A stretch of DNA of 64,000 bases from Paenibacillus mucilaginosus 3016 (GTDB lineage Bacteria; Bacillota; Bacilli; Paenibacillales; NBRC-103111): the NCBI RefSeq assembly GCF_000250655.1, contig NC_016935.1, positions 2,808,001 through 2,872,000 of the forward strand. The letters are read 5' to 3'. The position numbers and the translations under genes are program-made. Within the stretch, counting starts at the first letter, position 1. Each line of letters opens with the position of its first letter. The notes below the pieces were generated by a model. The model made no database searches, was not told where the DNA came from, and was given only the letters and a program-made list of their open reading frames with translations. Shown piece by piece: positions 27,284 through 36,917 of this stretch.

Positions 27284-28201
27284 ATGGCATCTGCACGCAG
27301 ACCGTCTCTATGGCGGCAGGACCGCACGGCATACCTGTTCCTGCTGCCTTGGCTGCTCGGTTTCTTCTGCCTGACGCTCGGACCGATGGTCTACTCGTTC
27401 TACTTATCGCTGACAAAGTTCAACCTGCTCAATTCGCCCAGATGGCTGGGCCTGCAGAATTATGTACAGATTTTCACCGATGACGCTTCCTTCCTGCAGT
27501 CCCTGAAGATCACGTTCCAGTATGTGCTGCTGTCGGTTCCGCTCCGCCTGATCTTCGCCCTGCTCGTGGCCATGGCGCTGAACAAAGGCATCCGGGCCCT
27601 CGGCATCTACCGGACGGTCTACTATATCCCTTCCCTGCTGGGGGGCAGCGTGGCCATTGCGATCGTCTGGAAAAAAATCTTCGACGGCGACGGGCTCTTC
27701 AACCACTTCCTCGCCACCTTCGGGATCGAGGGGCCGGCCTGGATCGCCAATCCGCTCTATGTCCTCTATACGATCGTCACGCTGTCCGTCTGGCAGTTCG
27801 GCTCGGCCATGGTCATCTTCCTGGCGGGACTGAAGCAGATTCCGGCCGATCTCTATGAGGCTTCCGAGGTGGACGGGGCGGGCAAGGTGCGCCAGTTCTT
27901 CCGGATCACGCTGCCGCTGCTGTCTCCGGTGCTGTTCTTCAACCTGGTGATGAGCATCATCAATTCCTTCCAGGTGTTCACGCCAGGCTATGTGATCGGC
28001 GACGGCCGGGGCGGGCCGATTGACTCGACGTTATTTTACACGCTGTACCTGTATTTGAAAGGGTTCTCATTCTTCGATATGGGCTATGCTTCGGCGCTGG
28101 CCTGGATCATGCTCGCCATTATCGGCGCCTTCACGGCCCTGGTGTTCGTGACCTCGAAGTACTGGGTCTTCTACGGGGACGGCAAGGAGGAAAGGGGATG
28201 A
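27284..28201 (+). CDS. ABC sugar importer permease (MalF/UgpA type)
   Basis: 305 residues, six membrane segments, starting with the Arg-rich cytoplasmic MASARRPSLWRQDRTAYLFL. ATG 27284 follows GGGAGGG. The EAA loop is YEASEVDGAGKVRQFFRITLP. It is the first gene of an operon permease-permease-binding protein-glycosidase. The partner permease starts 4 bp after its stop. Confidence 0.93.
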   Translation: MASARRPSLWRQDRTAYLFLLPWLLGFFCLTLGPMVYSFYLSLTKFNLLNSPRWLGLQNYVQIFTDDASFLQSLKITFQYVLLSVPLRLIFALLVAMALNKGIRALGIYRTVYYIPSLLGGSVAIAIVWKKIFDGDGLFNHFLATFGIEGPAWIANPLYVLYTIVTLSVWQFGSAMVIFLAGLKQIPADLYEASEVDGAGKVRQFFRITLPLLSPVLFFNLVMSIINSFQVFTPGYVIGDGRGGPIDSTLFYTLYLYLKGFSFFDMGYASALAWIMLAIIGAFTALVFVTSKYWVFYGDGKEERG

Positions 28202-28205
28202 AACC

Positions 28206-29045
28206 ATGAACCAGGCAGCGTCCGTCCTCCGGATCGGCAGGCATGCGGTGATTATCGCCATCGGCATCCTGATGCTCTACCCGGTGCTGTGGCTGCTGAG
28301 CAGCTCGTTCAAGCCGAATACATTGATCTTCTCCGACACGAGCCTGTGGCCGAAGGAGGTCACTTTATCCAACTATATTACGGGATGGAAAGGCCTGCAG
28401 GGCATCTCGTTCGCCCGCTTCTTCGCGAATTCGGCCCAGATCTCGATCCTCTCCGTGCTCGGCAACGTGATCACCTGCTCACTGGCGGCCTATGCCTTCG
28501 CCAGGCTGGAATTCCGCTTCAAGAAGGTGTGGTTCTCGCTGATGCTCGTCACGATCATGCTGCCCTATCATGTCACCCTTGTGCCGCAGTACATTCTCTA
28601 TAACAAGTTCGAGTGGATCAACACGTACCTGCCGCTCATCGTTCCGAAGTGGCTCGCGCATGATTCCTTCTTCATCCTGCTCATGGTCCAGTTCATCCGG
28701 GGGCTGCCCAAGGAGCTCGACGAGAGTGCGGTGATCGACGGCTGCTCGCAGTCCCAGATCTACTTCCGCATCATCGGGCCGCTGCTCGTACCGGCGCTGA
28801 TCACCACGGCGATTTTCACCTTCATCTGGTCGTGGGACGACTTCTTCAGCCAGATGATCTATCTCAATAAAGTGCAGCTCTTCACGGTGCAGCTCGGGAT
28901 CCGGTCGCTGTTCGACCCGTCGGGGGAATCGAACTGGGGCGCACTGCTCGCGATGTCGGTCTTGTCCCTGCTGCCGATCATGACGATATTCCTGTCGTTC
29001 CAGAAGTACTTTCTCGACGGGATCGCGACAACGGGGCTCAAGTAA
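28206..29045 (+). CDS. ABC sugar importer permease (MalG/UgpE type)
   Basis: 279 residues with six membrane segments. The EAA-type loop reads LDESAVIDGCSQSQIYFRII and is slightly off the norm (GCS instead of GA). It ends QKYFLDGIATTGLK. Start ATG 28206 lies behind GGAAAGGGG. It forms the channel with the preceding permease. The binding-protein gene follows after 70 bp. Confidence 0.92.
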   Translation: MNQAASVLRIGRHAVIIAIGILMLYPVLWLLSSSFKPNTLIFSDTSLWPKEVTLSNYITGWKGLQGISFARFFANSAQISILSVLGNVITCSLAAYAFARLEFRFKKVWFSLMLVTIMLPYHVTLVPQYILYNKFEWINTYLPLIVPKWLAHDSFFILLMVQFIRGLPKELDESAVIDGCSQSQIYFRIIGPLLVPALITTAIFTFIWSWDDFFSQMIYLNKVQLFTVQLGIRSLFDPSGESNWGALLAMSVLSLLPIMTIFLSFQKYFLDGIATTGLK

Positions 29046-29115
29046 GCAGGGGGGCCTGGAATGTACCGATCCGACAATTTATCCATCCGAATAGGAAAAA
29101 GGGGCGAAACACTCG

Positions 29116-30441
29116 ATGAAAAAACGATACGGATTCATGGCGCTGGCCATGCTGGCCGGCACGCTGTCCGCCTGCGGCGGCGGTACGGGAGACCAGGGGA
29201 CGGCTGCGGGAACCAGCGGCGGAACGGAGCAGGGGAAGACGGAAGCCGTGGAGCTGCGCATCATGTGGTGGGGCGACCAGAAACGGGCGGACCGCACGAA
29301 CGAGGCGCTGCGCAAATTCGAGGAGAAGCACCCGAATGTCAAGGTGATCGGGGAGTTCGCTCCGAGCTCCGGTTACTTCGACAAGCTTAATACCCAGCTG
29401 GCTTCCGGTACAGCCCCGGACGTGTTCTTCCTTGGCGGCAACGTGGTGGATTACGCCAACAAGGGCGTGCTGCTTGAACTCGAGCCCTATGTCGGCAAAG
29501 AGCTCAACCTGAGCGACATGGACAAGGGCATGATCGACTACGGGACGATCAAGGGCAAGCTGCAGCACATCTCGGCAGGGGCCAACGCCCGGGGGATTGT
29601 CGTCAACACAGAGCTGTTCAAGAAGGCCGGCATGGAAGTGCCGAAGGACGGGTGGACCTGGGACGATTATGCCCGGATCAGCAAGGAGCTGGCGGAGAAG
29701 CTGGGCAAAGGGTATTACGGCACGTATGACTTCACGGTCGACGGCATGGATATTTTCCTGAAGCAGAGGGGCAAGCAGCTCTACGATATGGAGAACAACG
29801 CCCTGGGCTTCGAGGCCAAGGATATCGAGGAGTGGTTCCAGTATTGGGAGCGCATGCACAAGGAGGGCGGGGTGGTGACGCCGGAGCAGCAGGTCTCGAA
29901 CCCGCCGGCGGACACGAGCAAATCCCTGATCGTCACGGGCCGGGCGGCGATGGGGCTCATCTCCTCCAACCAGCTCGTCGCCCACCAGAACCTGACCAAG
30001 GATGCGCTGACCCTGGTGCAGCTGCCGAGAGGCCCGAAGGGCACGGCCGTTATCTTCGAATCGAGCCAGGGCCTCTCCGGCTACGCGAAGACGAAGCATC
30101 CGAAGGAAGTGGCGCAGCTCATGAATTTCTTCATCAACGACCCGGATGCGGCCAAGATCCTGGGCAACGACCGCGGGGTCCCGGTGACGGCGGCCATGCG
30201 CGATCTGCTCAAGAAAGAGGCGAATCCGGTGGAGCAGATCATCTACGACTACACGAGCCGGGTGTCCGAAGCGGGCAAGAAGGAACCGGTGAAGGTCAGC
30301 TACAACCTGCCGGGCTTCACGGAGTTCTCCAAGCTGGCCGAAACGACGGTGCAGGAGATCGGCTTCGGCAAGAAGGACGTCCAGAAGGGCGTCGAGGACT
30401 TCTATAACGGCACGGTCAAGATTTTCAACAACAACAAGTAG
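29116..30441 (+). CDS. Sugar-binding lipoprotein of an ABC importer
   Basis: 441 residues. The leader MKKRYGFMALAMLAGTLSAC carries the lipobox LSAC (Cys20) and is followed by a Gly/Thr linker. The fold is family-1 (ELRIMWWGDQKRADRTNEAL start, then SGTAPDVFFLGGNVVDYANKG). It is the third gene of the operon with two permeases before it and an (alpha/alpha)6 glycosidase-like gene after it. A stem-loop follows its stop codon, as often seen after highly expressed binding proteins. The ligand is unknown. Confidence 0.92.
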   Translation: MKKRYGFMALAMLAGTLSACGGGTGDQGTAAGTSGGTEQGKTEAVELRIMWWGDQKRADRTNEALRKFEEKHPNVKVIGEFAPSSGYFDKLNTQLASGTAPDVFFLGGNVVDYANKGVLLELEPYVGKELNLSDMDKGMIDYGTIKGKLQHISAGANARGIVVNTELFKKAGMEVPKDGWTWDDYARISKELAEKLGKGYYGTYDFTVDGMDIFLKQRGKQLYDMENNALGFEAKDIEEWFQYWERMHKEGGVVTPEQQVSNPPADTSKSLIVTGRAAMGLISSNQLVAHQNLTKDALTLVQLPRGPKGTAVIFESSQGLSGYAKTKHPKEVAQLMNFFINDPDAAKILGNDRGVPVTAAMRDLLKKEANPVEQIIYDYTSRVSEAGKKEPVKVSYNLPGFTEFSKLAETTVQEIGFGKKDVQKGVEDFYNGTVKIFNNNK

Positions 30442-30455
30442 ACCGCCGGGCCGGT

Positions 30456-30491
30456 GGAACAGGGGAGAGGCTCCGCAGGGCAGCCTGTTCC
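30456..30491 (+). other. Intercistronic stem-loop after the binding-protein gene
   Basis: GGAACAGG (30456-30463) pairs with CCTGTTCC (30484-30491), with an inner GGAG/CTCC. No T run follows. Such hairpins between binding-protein genes and downstream genes commonly protect the upstream mRNA and lower expression of the next gene (inference here). Confidence 0.45.
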
Positions 30492-30539
30492 CTGCGCCGG
30501 AACGGGGAACATCCATAGAGGAAAGCGGGGCGGATCGGA

Positions 30540-32195
30540 ATGAGCATGGGGCTGCAGCTGCTTGATCGGCTGAGACAGACGGATACAGGGGCGAAGGTCG
30601 GTGCTTTGAAAAAGGAATCGGATGCCGCGGTGCTCGGGGAGTGGAAAGGCTCCGGCGTCAAATTCGCCTCTTCCTCGGAGGACTTCGAGGAGGTCTATTA
30701 CACGGCGCTGCGCAAGCTGCTGGACTGCATTGTTCCGGCCGGCGGGGAGGCGCCCATCCTCCATGAGGGCGGCGTCTATCTTGGCTGCTGGCTGGAGAGC
30801 ACGGGGACGATCAACGCGGAGATTCTCTCGCGGTTTATCCCGTCGGTGTCCGAGGCTTCCTTCGGGCTGTTCGCGGACTACCAGAGGGAGGACGGGCTCA
30901 TGCCCTACAAGATCACGGGCAGCGGCCCTTCGTACAGGCAGATTCAGATGGTGACCCCCCTGGCAAGAAGCGTGTGGAACCACTATCTGCTGAACGGCCG
31001 GAACCGGGAATTCTTAAGCAAAATGTACGGGGCCATGCAGCGGTTCGACGGGTGGCTGGCCGCCTGGCGGAACACCCGGGGAACCGGCGGGGTCGAAGCG
31101 TTCTGCACCTTCGATACGGGCCACGACCTGTCGCCGCGCTTCTGGCATGTGCCGGACACGCCGCATCTCGGCGATCCGAGAGAGTGCTGGCCGGACTCCC
31201 CGGTTCTTCCCTTTGTGGCGCCCGACCTGACGGCGAATGCGGCCTGCCAGCGGCACTATCTGGCGCGGATCGCCCAGGAGCTGGGAGACACGACGCAGGC
31301 CTGGAAGGCCAGGGCGGAAGAGAGCGAACGCAGCCTGCTGCGTCACTGCTATCACGAAGAGGACGGCTTCTTCTACGATCTGGACCGCAGCGGACAGCAG
31401 GTCCGGGTGCAGTCCGACGTGCTGCTGCGGGTGCTGGCGTGCGAGATCGGGGACCGGGCTTTCTTCGATGAGGCGCTGCGCAGGTATCTGCTCAATACCC
31501 GCAAGTTCTTCGCCAAGTACCCGTTCACCTCGGTAGCGATGGACGATCCGCGCTTCGACCCTTTCTCGAGCTACAACACCTGGGCCGGTGCGGTGAACTT
31601 CCTGAGCCTGATCCGGGCGCCGCATGCGTTCGAGCATCACGGCCGGCATGTGGAGCTGACATGGGTGCTGCAGCCGATCCTCTCCGCAATGAGCCGGATG
31701 CGCCGGTTCGGCCAGTGCCTGAGCCCCTGGACCGGGGAAGAGGGCTACACCGAATCGTATTCGCCGGCGATCCTGTGCCTGCTCGATTATGTGGAGCGGC
31801 TCTGCGGCATTCTGCCCATGCCGGGGGGAGAGCTCTGGTTCACCGGGCTCGTGCCTTACGCGATGGATCACGGCCGGGAGGTCGCGGAGGCGACCGCCTA
31901 CAGCCGGATCGTGGACGGCGTCACGTATGAGCTTGTGAATACGCGGGAGGAGGCGGTCCTCTACCGGGACGGCGAGGAGCATCTCCGCTTCCCGGCGGGA
32001 ACGCGGGCCGTGACCGACCGCAGCGGGAACCTGCAGTCGCTCGTCGGCATGAGCGTGCGGACGGTGCAGGGAAGTGTCATTTACAGGGGAAGCGAGATCG
32101 GAGTGACGGTCAAGGGGAACGAACAGCTGCAGCTGGCCGGAGGGCGCCTTGTCACCCTGCTCGACATTGGGGTCGTCGTCCCGGCCTATGCGTAA
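30540..32195 (+). CDS. Glycosidase-like (alpha/alpha)6-barrel protein (GH63/MGH1-like)
   Basis: 551 residues, no signal peptide, so cytoplasmic. ATG 30540 (or ATG 30546) follows a GGAAAGCGGGG stretch. The repeated helical pairs with Trp/Tyr/Asp-rich loops, EDGLMPYKITGSG, TFDTGHDLSPRFWHVPDTPH, PFSSYNTWAGAVNFLS and a C-terminal beta-domain recall inverting glycosidases with a six-hairpin toroid (GH63 / mannosylglycerate-hydrolase-like). I cannot name the substrate. It is the last gene of the importer operon and probably trims the imported oligosaccharide. Its frame continues after the TAA straight into the GH43 relic. Confidence 0.7.
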   Translation: MSMGLQLLDRLRQTDTGAKVGALKKESDAAVLGEWKGSGVKFASSSEDFEEVYYTALRKLLDCIVPAGGEAPILHEGGVYLGCWLESTGTINAEILSRFIPSVSEASFGLFADYQREDGLMPYKITGSGPSYRQIQMVTPLARSVWNHYLLNGRNREFLSKMYGAMQRFDGWLAAWRNTRGTGGVEAFCTFDTGHDLSPRFWHVPDTPHLGDPRECWPDSPVLPFVAPDLTANAACQRHYLARIAQELGDTTQAWKARAEESERSLLRHCYHEEDGFFYDLDRSGQQVRVQSDVLLRVLACEIGDRAFFDEALRRYLLNTRKFFAKYPFTSVAMDDPRFDPFSSYNTWAGAVNFLSLIRAPHAFEHHGRHVELTWVLQPILSAMSRMRRFGQCLSPWTGEEGYTESYSPAILCLLDYVERLCGILPMPGGELWFTGLVPYAMDHGREVAEATAYSRIVDGVTYELVNTREEAVLYRDGEEHLRFPAGTRAVTDRSGNLQSLVGMSVRTVQGSVIYRGSEIGVTVKGNEQLQLAGGRLVTLLDIGVVVPAYA

Positions 32196-32201
32196 CAGGG
32201 C

Positions 32202-32471
32202 GGCCGCAGGAGCGGGGCAGAACCCAACTTGACCGTTCCGGCGGAAGGCCGATATTACATGTTCGCGACCTTCCGGCGCAGCGACAACGGGCTGCTCGGC
32301 ACCGCGGTGCTCGTGTCGGAGGCGCTGACCGGCCCTCTCCGGCCGCACAGCGAGGGGCCGCTCGTGCTCACCGTGCACACGCCCAACCGGACTCCGGACG
32401 AGCGCCCGGTCTTCCTCCGCATCGTAGAGAGTGGAGGCCGGCTTACGGTACCGGATAACCTTTCTGTTTAG
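32202..32471 (+). pseudogene. GH43 glycosidase relic with an internal deletion
   Basis: An open frame from just after the previous stop, with a possible TTG at 32229, encodes about 80 residues. The first half (YYMFATFRRSDNGLLGTAVL then LTGPLRPHSEGP) matches the middle of GH43 arabinosidase/xylosidase proteins. The second half (LVLTVHTPNRTPDERPVFLR) matches their C-terminal end, normally well over 100 residues further on (from memory of the family). The N-terminal part and the stretch between are missing. It has no clear ribosome site and lies in the same frame as the preceding gene. I read it as the scar of a deleted fifth operon gene. Confidence 0.65.
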
Positions 32472-32527
32472 CCGGTTTGCATTTAGGAAATCCTAACCAG
32501 CATCACAAGAGGCAGGGAGTTGAGTGT

Positions 32528-32785
32528 ATGGTAAAAATGTTGTTCGTCACCCTCTGCATGTTCGGCGCCGGTCTGCTCTATCTGGTCATGATCGACATGG
32601 TGTCCGGCCTGACCTTGCCGGAAGCTGTCATGATCCTAAGGGAGTCCTACTCCGTCCTGACGGTAACTGACTATGTGATCGTGCTGCTCCTTCTGGTGCT
32701 TCCGGCAGTTCATTGGGGCTATACCTTCTGGAAGGCCCGGACGGCCTCCGGCCAAACAAAGCGCAGCTCCCCCGATTCCCCTTAA
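32528..32785 (+). CDS. Small two-helix membrane protein, function unknown
   Basis: 85 residues from ATG 32528 (GGGAG 9 bp upstream). Two hydrophobic segments (about 3-26 and 47-67) flank a polar loop TLPEAVMILRESYS. The tail is basic and ends SSPDSP. It converges on the ger operon with only 4 bp between the two stop codons. Small two-helix D subunits accompany some germinant receptors, but this gene is on the opposite strand, so that link is weak. Confidence 0.6.
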   Translation: MVKMLFVTLCMFGAGLLYLVMIDMVSGLTLPEAVMILRESYSVLTVTDYVIVLLLLVLPAVHWGYTFWKARTASGQTKRSSPDSP

Positions 32786-32789
32786 ACCG

Positions 32790-33998
32790 TTACTTCTTGA
32801 GCAGGTATGGCGTCGACCTCATCCCGGTCCTGCGGATGAAGGTCTCGACGGACACCTCCACCTTCGCTTCCGCAAACAGGGAGGGCCAATTTTCCTCCAT
32901 GCTCTTCCACGACTTCATATCCGTGCTTTCCACAATCCGGTCCAATCCCAGGTAATCGCTCCGCCGGCTTTGTGCCCCTTGAACAGCCTTCTCGATCTCC
33001 CGCTTCGCCGCGTCCGCCCATTCTTTCTGCAGCTTCACGACCTCGGACCTCTGGCTCGGATCGATGGGGCAGCGGATTTCATTGAGATTGCCTTCTTCCT
33101 TCACGTGGATTTGAAAAGCAGGAGAACCGTTCTCCATGCGGTAGGTTACGTTGGTTTTCGATTGTATGACTTCTAAGGAAATGCCGTCCTCCTGCTTGCC
33201 GCAGGGCAGGGCGACAATGGTTCCCTTCACTTTGTCGAGCACCCGGATCAGCCCGCGGGCCTCGGTGCCGTCGGCCCATCCCGCCCATTTGCCCTCCTTG
33301 AACAGAGCCATTCCCTGAATCTCGGCATGCGCCGGAAGCTCGACTTTCTCCAAGTTCGCTTTGGTGCCGCCCTTGCGCCGGTCGCCTTCGATCTTAATCC
33401 CGCTGATCGCCATGCTGCCGGACCGGTTTAAGCTTTTGATGATATCCGTGACTTCCATCTCGGCATTATGCGCCCATACCCGGGATGTGTTCCGGATGCG
33501 CTTCGCATTGCCGAGCGCGGAGCTCGGCTCCAGAGGCATGGTGAGATTCAGCACGGCCTTCGCGTCGACTCCGCGGGATACGAGAACCGGCGTATTGAGG
33601 CGGAGCTCATGGCTCCTCTCGTAGAAGTCGAACAGCTCCCGCAGACCTTCCTTGGCGAGCGGTTCCCCGATGACAAGCAGCTGGATGTGGGCGAAGAAGA
33701 GCTGCCTGGGCACCTTCTGGGAGGCTTTGCGCAGGGCCCCGAACAGGCTTTTGTCCTCGGCCCAATAGACGGAGATCGTATTGGCATCGCCGCCGCCACC
33801 GCCTTTGGCGCCCAGGGAAGACGAGCCGGGATTCATGATCTGGAACGAGAGTCGGTAGCCTTCTCCGCCCGCGGCCTTATCGATGCCCATCCCGACCACG
33901 ATCGCCAGGTCCCTCAGCTCCCGGGAGTTCCAGCAGCCCGCAAGCAGCGGCAGCAGAGCAAGCACCAGTACCAGCTGCAGCCCGGCACGCTTTTTCAT
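32790..33998 (-). CDS. Spore germination receptor C subunit (GerAC family lipoprotein)
   Basis: 402 residues. Start ATG at 33996-33998 overlaps the TGA of the A-subunit gene (ATGA). The leader MKKRAGLQLVLVLALLPLLA is followed by the lipobox LLAGC (Cys22), then CWNSRELRDLAIVVGMGIDK, the standard start of GerC proteins. The length is normal (about 370-410). It would be lipid-anchored outside the inner spore membrane as part of a Ger(A)(B)(C) receptor. It is the last gene of a minus-strand B-A-C operon. Confidence 0.93.
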   Translation of the reverse strand: MKKRAGLQLVLVLALLPLLAGCWNSRELRDLAIVVGMGIDKAAGGEGYRLSFQIMNPGSSSLGAKGGGGGDANTISVYWAEDKSLFGALRKASQKVPRQLFFAHIQLLVIGEPLAKEGLRELFDFYERSHELRLNTPVLVSRGVDAKAVLNLTMPLEPSSALGNAKRIRNTSRVWAHNAEMEVTDIIKSLNRSGSMAISGIKIEGDRRKGGTKANLEKVELPAHAEIQGMALFKEGKWAGWADGTEARGLIRVLDKVKGTIVALPCGKQEDGISLEVIQSKTNVTYRMENGSPAFQIHVKEEGNLNEIRCPIDPSQRSEVVKLQKEWADAAKREIEKAVQGAQSRRSDYLGLDRIVESTDMKSWKSMEENWPSLFAEAKVEVSVETFIRRTGMRSTPYLLKK

Positions 33999-35599
33999 GA
34001 GGCATTCCCTCCATCCTTCGAGTCGTCGGAAGAGCCCGCGGGTTCCATCCGGATCGTATTCTTCTGGTTCACGAGCCGGGGGCGGGAGAAGAGCGAGCCG
34101 AGCGGAATCCGGAGGAGCGAATCCTTCTGGTCCTGCATAATGAAAGGCCCGAAGGGTGTCATGTACGGAATGCCGAAGGAGCGCAGGGCGCACATATGAG
34201 CCAGCAGAATGATGCTCAGGATCATGATGCCGTAGAACCCGAGCAGCCCCGCACAGGCCATCATCAGGAAGCGGATCAGCCGGATCGACAGGGAGAGATT
34301 ATAGGCCGGTGTCGAGAAGCTCGAGATGCCCGTGAGGGCCACGACAATGACCATGGCGGAAGAGATGATGCCCGCCTCGACGGCGGCCTGGCCGAGCACC
34401 AGCGCCCCGACGATCGATACGGCTTGGCCGATGGCCCGCGGCATGCGGATCCCGGCCTCGCGCAGAATTTCGAAGGTGACCTCCATGATCATGGCTTCGA
34501 TGAAAGCCGGAAAAGGCACTCCCTCCCGCTGGGCCGCCAGCGAAATCAGCAGAAGCGTCGGGACCATCTCGTGGTGGAACGTAATGGCGGCGATATAGAT
34601 GGACGGCACGAACAGGGAGATCAGGAAGGCCGCATGTCTCAGGACACGGATCGCCGTGGCAACCTCGAACCGCTGGTAATAATCCTCCGCCGACTGGAAG
34701 AACATGAAGAAGGTTGTCGGAGCGATGAGCACGAACGGCGTGCCGTCCACGAACACGGCAATCCGGCCTTCGAGCAGATTCCCGGCAATCGAATCCGGGC
34801 GCTCGGTGTTGTAGAGCGTCGGGAACAGGGTGGACGTATCGTCCTCAATGAACTGCTCGATATAGCCTGATTCCAGAATGGCGTCAGTCTCAATGGCATG
34901 AAGCCGCCGGCGGACTTCCTCCACAATCTTGTCGTTGGCCAGTCCCCGGATATACATGATCGCCACATCTGTCTGGGTGACGGCACCGAGCTTCATGCTC
35001 TCGAGCAGCAGGTGGGGACTGCGGATGCGGCGGCGCACCAGGGCCACATTGGTCGCGATCGACTCCGTGAAGCCGTCCTTCGGCCCGCGGATGACGACCT
35101 GGGAGGAGGGCTCGGTCACGCTCCGCATCTCCCCGCCCCGCGTGCCGCAGACCATCGCTTCCGCCGAGCCGTCCACCAGCAGCACGGTATCGCCCGAGAG
35201 AACGGCCAGGATCAACTCCTGCCAGTCGCGGGCTGTGCTGACTTCCCCGACCGCCAAGGCGTTGTCCCTGATATGCCGGGACAGCGAAGAATGGCCCGAG
35301 TCCGCACGCTTATGGAGGGAGGAGGACATGATGCTGTGGAGTATAAAATTGCTCACCATGGTCTTGTCGGTAATGCCGTCGGTATAAACGGCAGCGGCCT
35401 GCACGTCAAAGCCGTCTACCTTAAAGCTCCGTATGGTAATATCCGGGCTGTTCCCGAGTTCCTCCCGGATCCGGCTCAGGTTCTCGTCAAGCCGGAGGGA
35501 CAGCGGCTGTTTTCCCTCTTTGGGGGAGTCGGATCCGGGCTTCCCGCCGGTATCGGACTGCGTACGAAGGCGGCTGCCTTTCAGGTTCCAAGGAAACAT
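33995..35599 (-). CDS. Spore germination receptor A subunit (GerA family)
   Basis: 534 residues. A cytoplasmic N-terminal region (about 1-290, with LSLRLDENLSRIREELGNSP and RVVIRGPKDGF-type GerA motifs) precedes about five membrane segments and a cytoplasmic tail. VIRGPKDGFTESIATNVALVRR and RPDSIAGNLLEGRIAVFVDG are diagnostic. It lies between the B gene (36 bp upstream) and the C gene (4 bp overlap). It forms the oligomeric ion-channel part of the nutrient germinant receptor (family knowledge). The germinant is unknown. Confidence 0.94.
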   Translation of the reverse strand: MFPWNLKGSRLRTQSDTGGKPGSDSPKEGKQPLSLRLDENLSRIREELGNSPDITIRSFKVDGFDVQAAAVYTDGITDKTMVSNFILHSIMSSSLHKRADSGHSSLSRHIRDNALAVGEVSTARDWQELILAVLSGDTVLLVDGSAEAMVCGTRGGEMRSVTEPSSQVVIRGPKDGFTESIATNVALVRRRIRSPHLLLESMKLGAVTQTDVAIMYIRGLANDKIVEEVRRRLHAIETDAILESGYIEQFIEDDTSTLFPTLYNTERPDSIAGNLLEGRIAVFVDGTPFVLIAPTTFFMFFQSAEDYYQRFEVATAIRVLRHAAFLISLFVPSIYIAAITFHHEMVPTLLLISLAAQREGVPFPAFIEAMIMEVTFEILREAGIRMPRAIGQAVSIVGALVLGQAAVEAGIISSAMVIVVALTGISSFSTPAYNLSLSIRLIRFLMMACAGLLGFYGIMILSIILLAHMCALRSFGIPYMTPFGPFIMQDQKDSLLRIPLGSLFSRPRLVNQKNTIRMEPAGSSDDSKDGGNAS

Positions 35600-35635
35600 A
35601 GCCTGGTCACCCGCTTTCCTGATGGACTGGAATGA

Positions 35636-36733
35636 TTACTTGAAGCCGAACCGCCTGCGGAGCAGGTGAAGGAGGATGAGCAGGGCGGGAATAACCACCA
35701 TATAGATCGGAAGTACCAGGGTCAGATGTGTCCTTCCCTCTTCCTTGTGTTCCAGGAAGTTCGGAGCCATGAGAATGGACATGAACAGAACGGTAATGCC
35801 TGCGGAGTAGGCCAGCCTGCGTTCATCCTCAATACGGAACAGATAGGCCGCCGTAGCCATAGCGCTGTAGATGTACATGGACATTTTGAAAAAAACGCCG
35901 ATGATCAGCGTCAGGAGCACAAGCGCATCGAGCCGCTGCAGAAAGTCCGCGATCTCGACCAGCCCGATCGTGGTGAACAACGGGAAGGTCGAGCGGGAAT
36001 ACAGGTCCGAGCCGAGCACGGACATTTCGACGGCATGGGTGAGGCTCAGCCCGACGGCACTGAGGACCATGGCGAGGATTCCCGTTTTTCTTGCCATCCG
36101 GACCTGGTTCAGCCGGGGCAGCACCGTGCTGAACGCGGCGATTTCGGCGAAGGGAAACATGAGGATGAACGGGTAGGCGGCTCCCAGGACCGTCCGCCAG
36201 CCCTCGCCGGTGATCGGCTGAAGATTCGCCGGGTCGATCTGCCCCGAGAACAGGATGACGAGATTGCCGAGTCCTCCTGCGCAGATCATGATGATCAGAT
36301 AGATCTGGGCCAAGCGGAAAAAGACCTCGACCCCCTTCTGCAGAACATAGACCGCAGCGACGATCATAGCGAGATGGATCACCAGGGTCGGCGTCTGGTC
36401 ATACGAGGACGCGATCAAGAGGTCCCCGGCTTCCCTGAGATTGCGGGAGGCGATATACAGGAAGTGCAGCATGTACAGCAGAGAGATGGGCCAGGCCAGA
36501 TAGCGCCCGAGCAGGACGGCCATGTATTCGCTCGGAATCATATTCGGGTATTGGCGCAGCAGGTAATCGAACATCAGGTAGATGAGCAATCCCCCCGGCA
36601 GCGCGGCCCAGATGGACAGCCAGATGCCCTGATTGGTCTGCCCCCCGATCGGGATGACCAGAGCGGTGCCGAACTCGAAGAGAATGATCATGGCCAGCAG
36701 CTGGTTCGGAGATATCACCGACTTATTGAGCAT
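35636..36733 (-). CDS. Spore germination receptor B subunit (GerB family, APC-type transporter)
   Basis: 365 residues with about ten membrane helices. The N-terminus MLNKSVISPNQLLAMIILFE and the segments GVEVFFRLAQIYLIIMI and FPFAEIAAFSTVLP are typical of GerB/YndE amino-acid-permease-like proteins that bind the germinant. ATG at 36731-36733 follows AGGAAAGGGA on the minus strand. It is the first gene of the B-A-C operon, an order also met in Paenibacillaceae. It is divergent from the DinB-like gene. Confidence 0.93.
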   Translation of the reverse strand: MLNKSVISPNQLLAMIILFEFGTALVIPIGGQTNQGIWLSIWAALPGGLLIYLMFDYLLRQYPNMIPSEYMAVLLGRYLAWPISLLYMLHFLYIASRNLREAGDLLIASSYDQTPTLVIHLAMIVAAVYVLQKGVEVFFRLAQIYLIIMICAGGLGNLVILFSGQIDPANLQPITGEGWRTVLGAAYPFILMFPFAEIAAFSTVLPRLNQVRMARKTGILAMVLSAVGLSLTHAVEMSVLGSDLYSRSTFPLFTTIGLVEIADFLQRLDALVLLTLIIGVFFKMSMYIYSAMATAAYLFRIEDERRLAYSAGITVLFMSILMAPNFLEHKEEGRTHLTLVLPIYMVVIPALLILLHLLRRRFGFK

Positions 36734-36917
36734 GGTCCTGCGTCCCTTTCCTGTAGCGCGATCGGTGAAAGAAATTCGTTACTATCTTTCCACATCCGCC
36801 CAAGAAATATTTGTCCGCGAACCATCGCTGACATAAGGCTGTCAGGGTTGCCGTTGTAAGATAAGGGCATATACGGCTCAGAGACCCGTAACGAATCTTA
36901 AGGAGGTTATTCACTTT

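Noticed and set aside
32528..32785. Small membrane protein as a D subunit of the germinant receptor
   Set aside because: It is on the opposite strand and converges with the ger operon. Size and two helices alone do not support the assignment.
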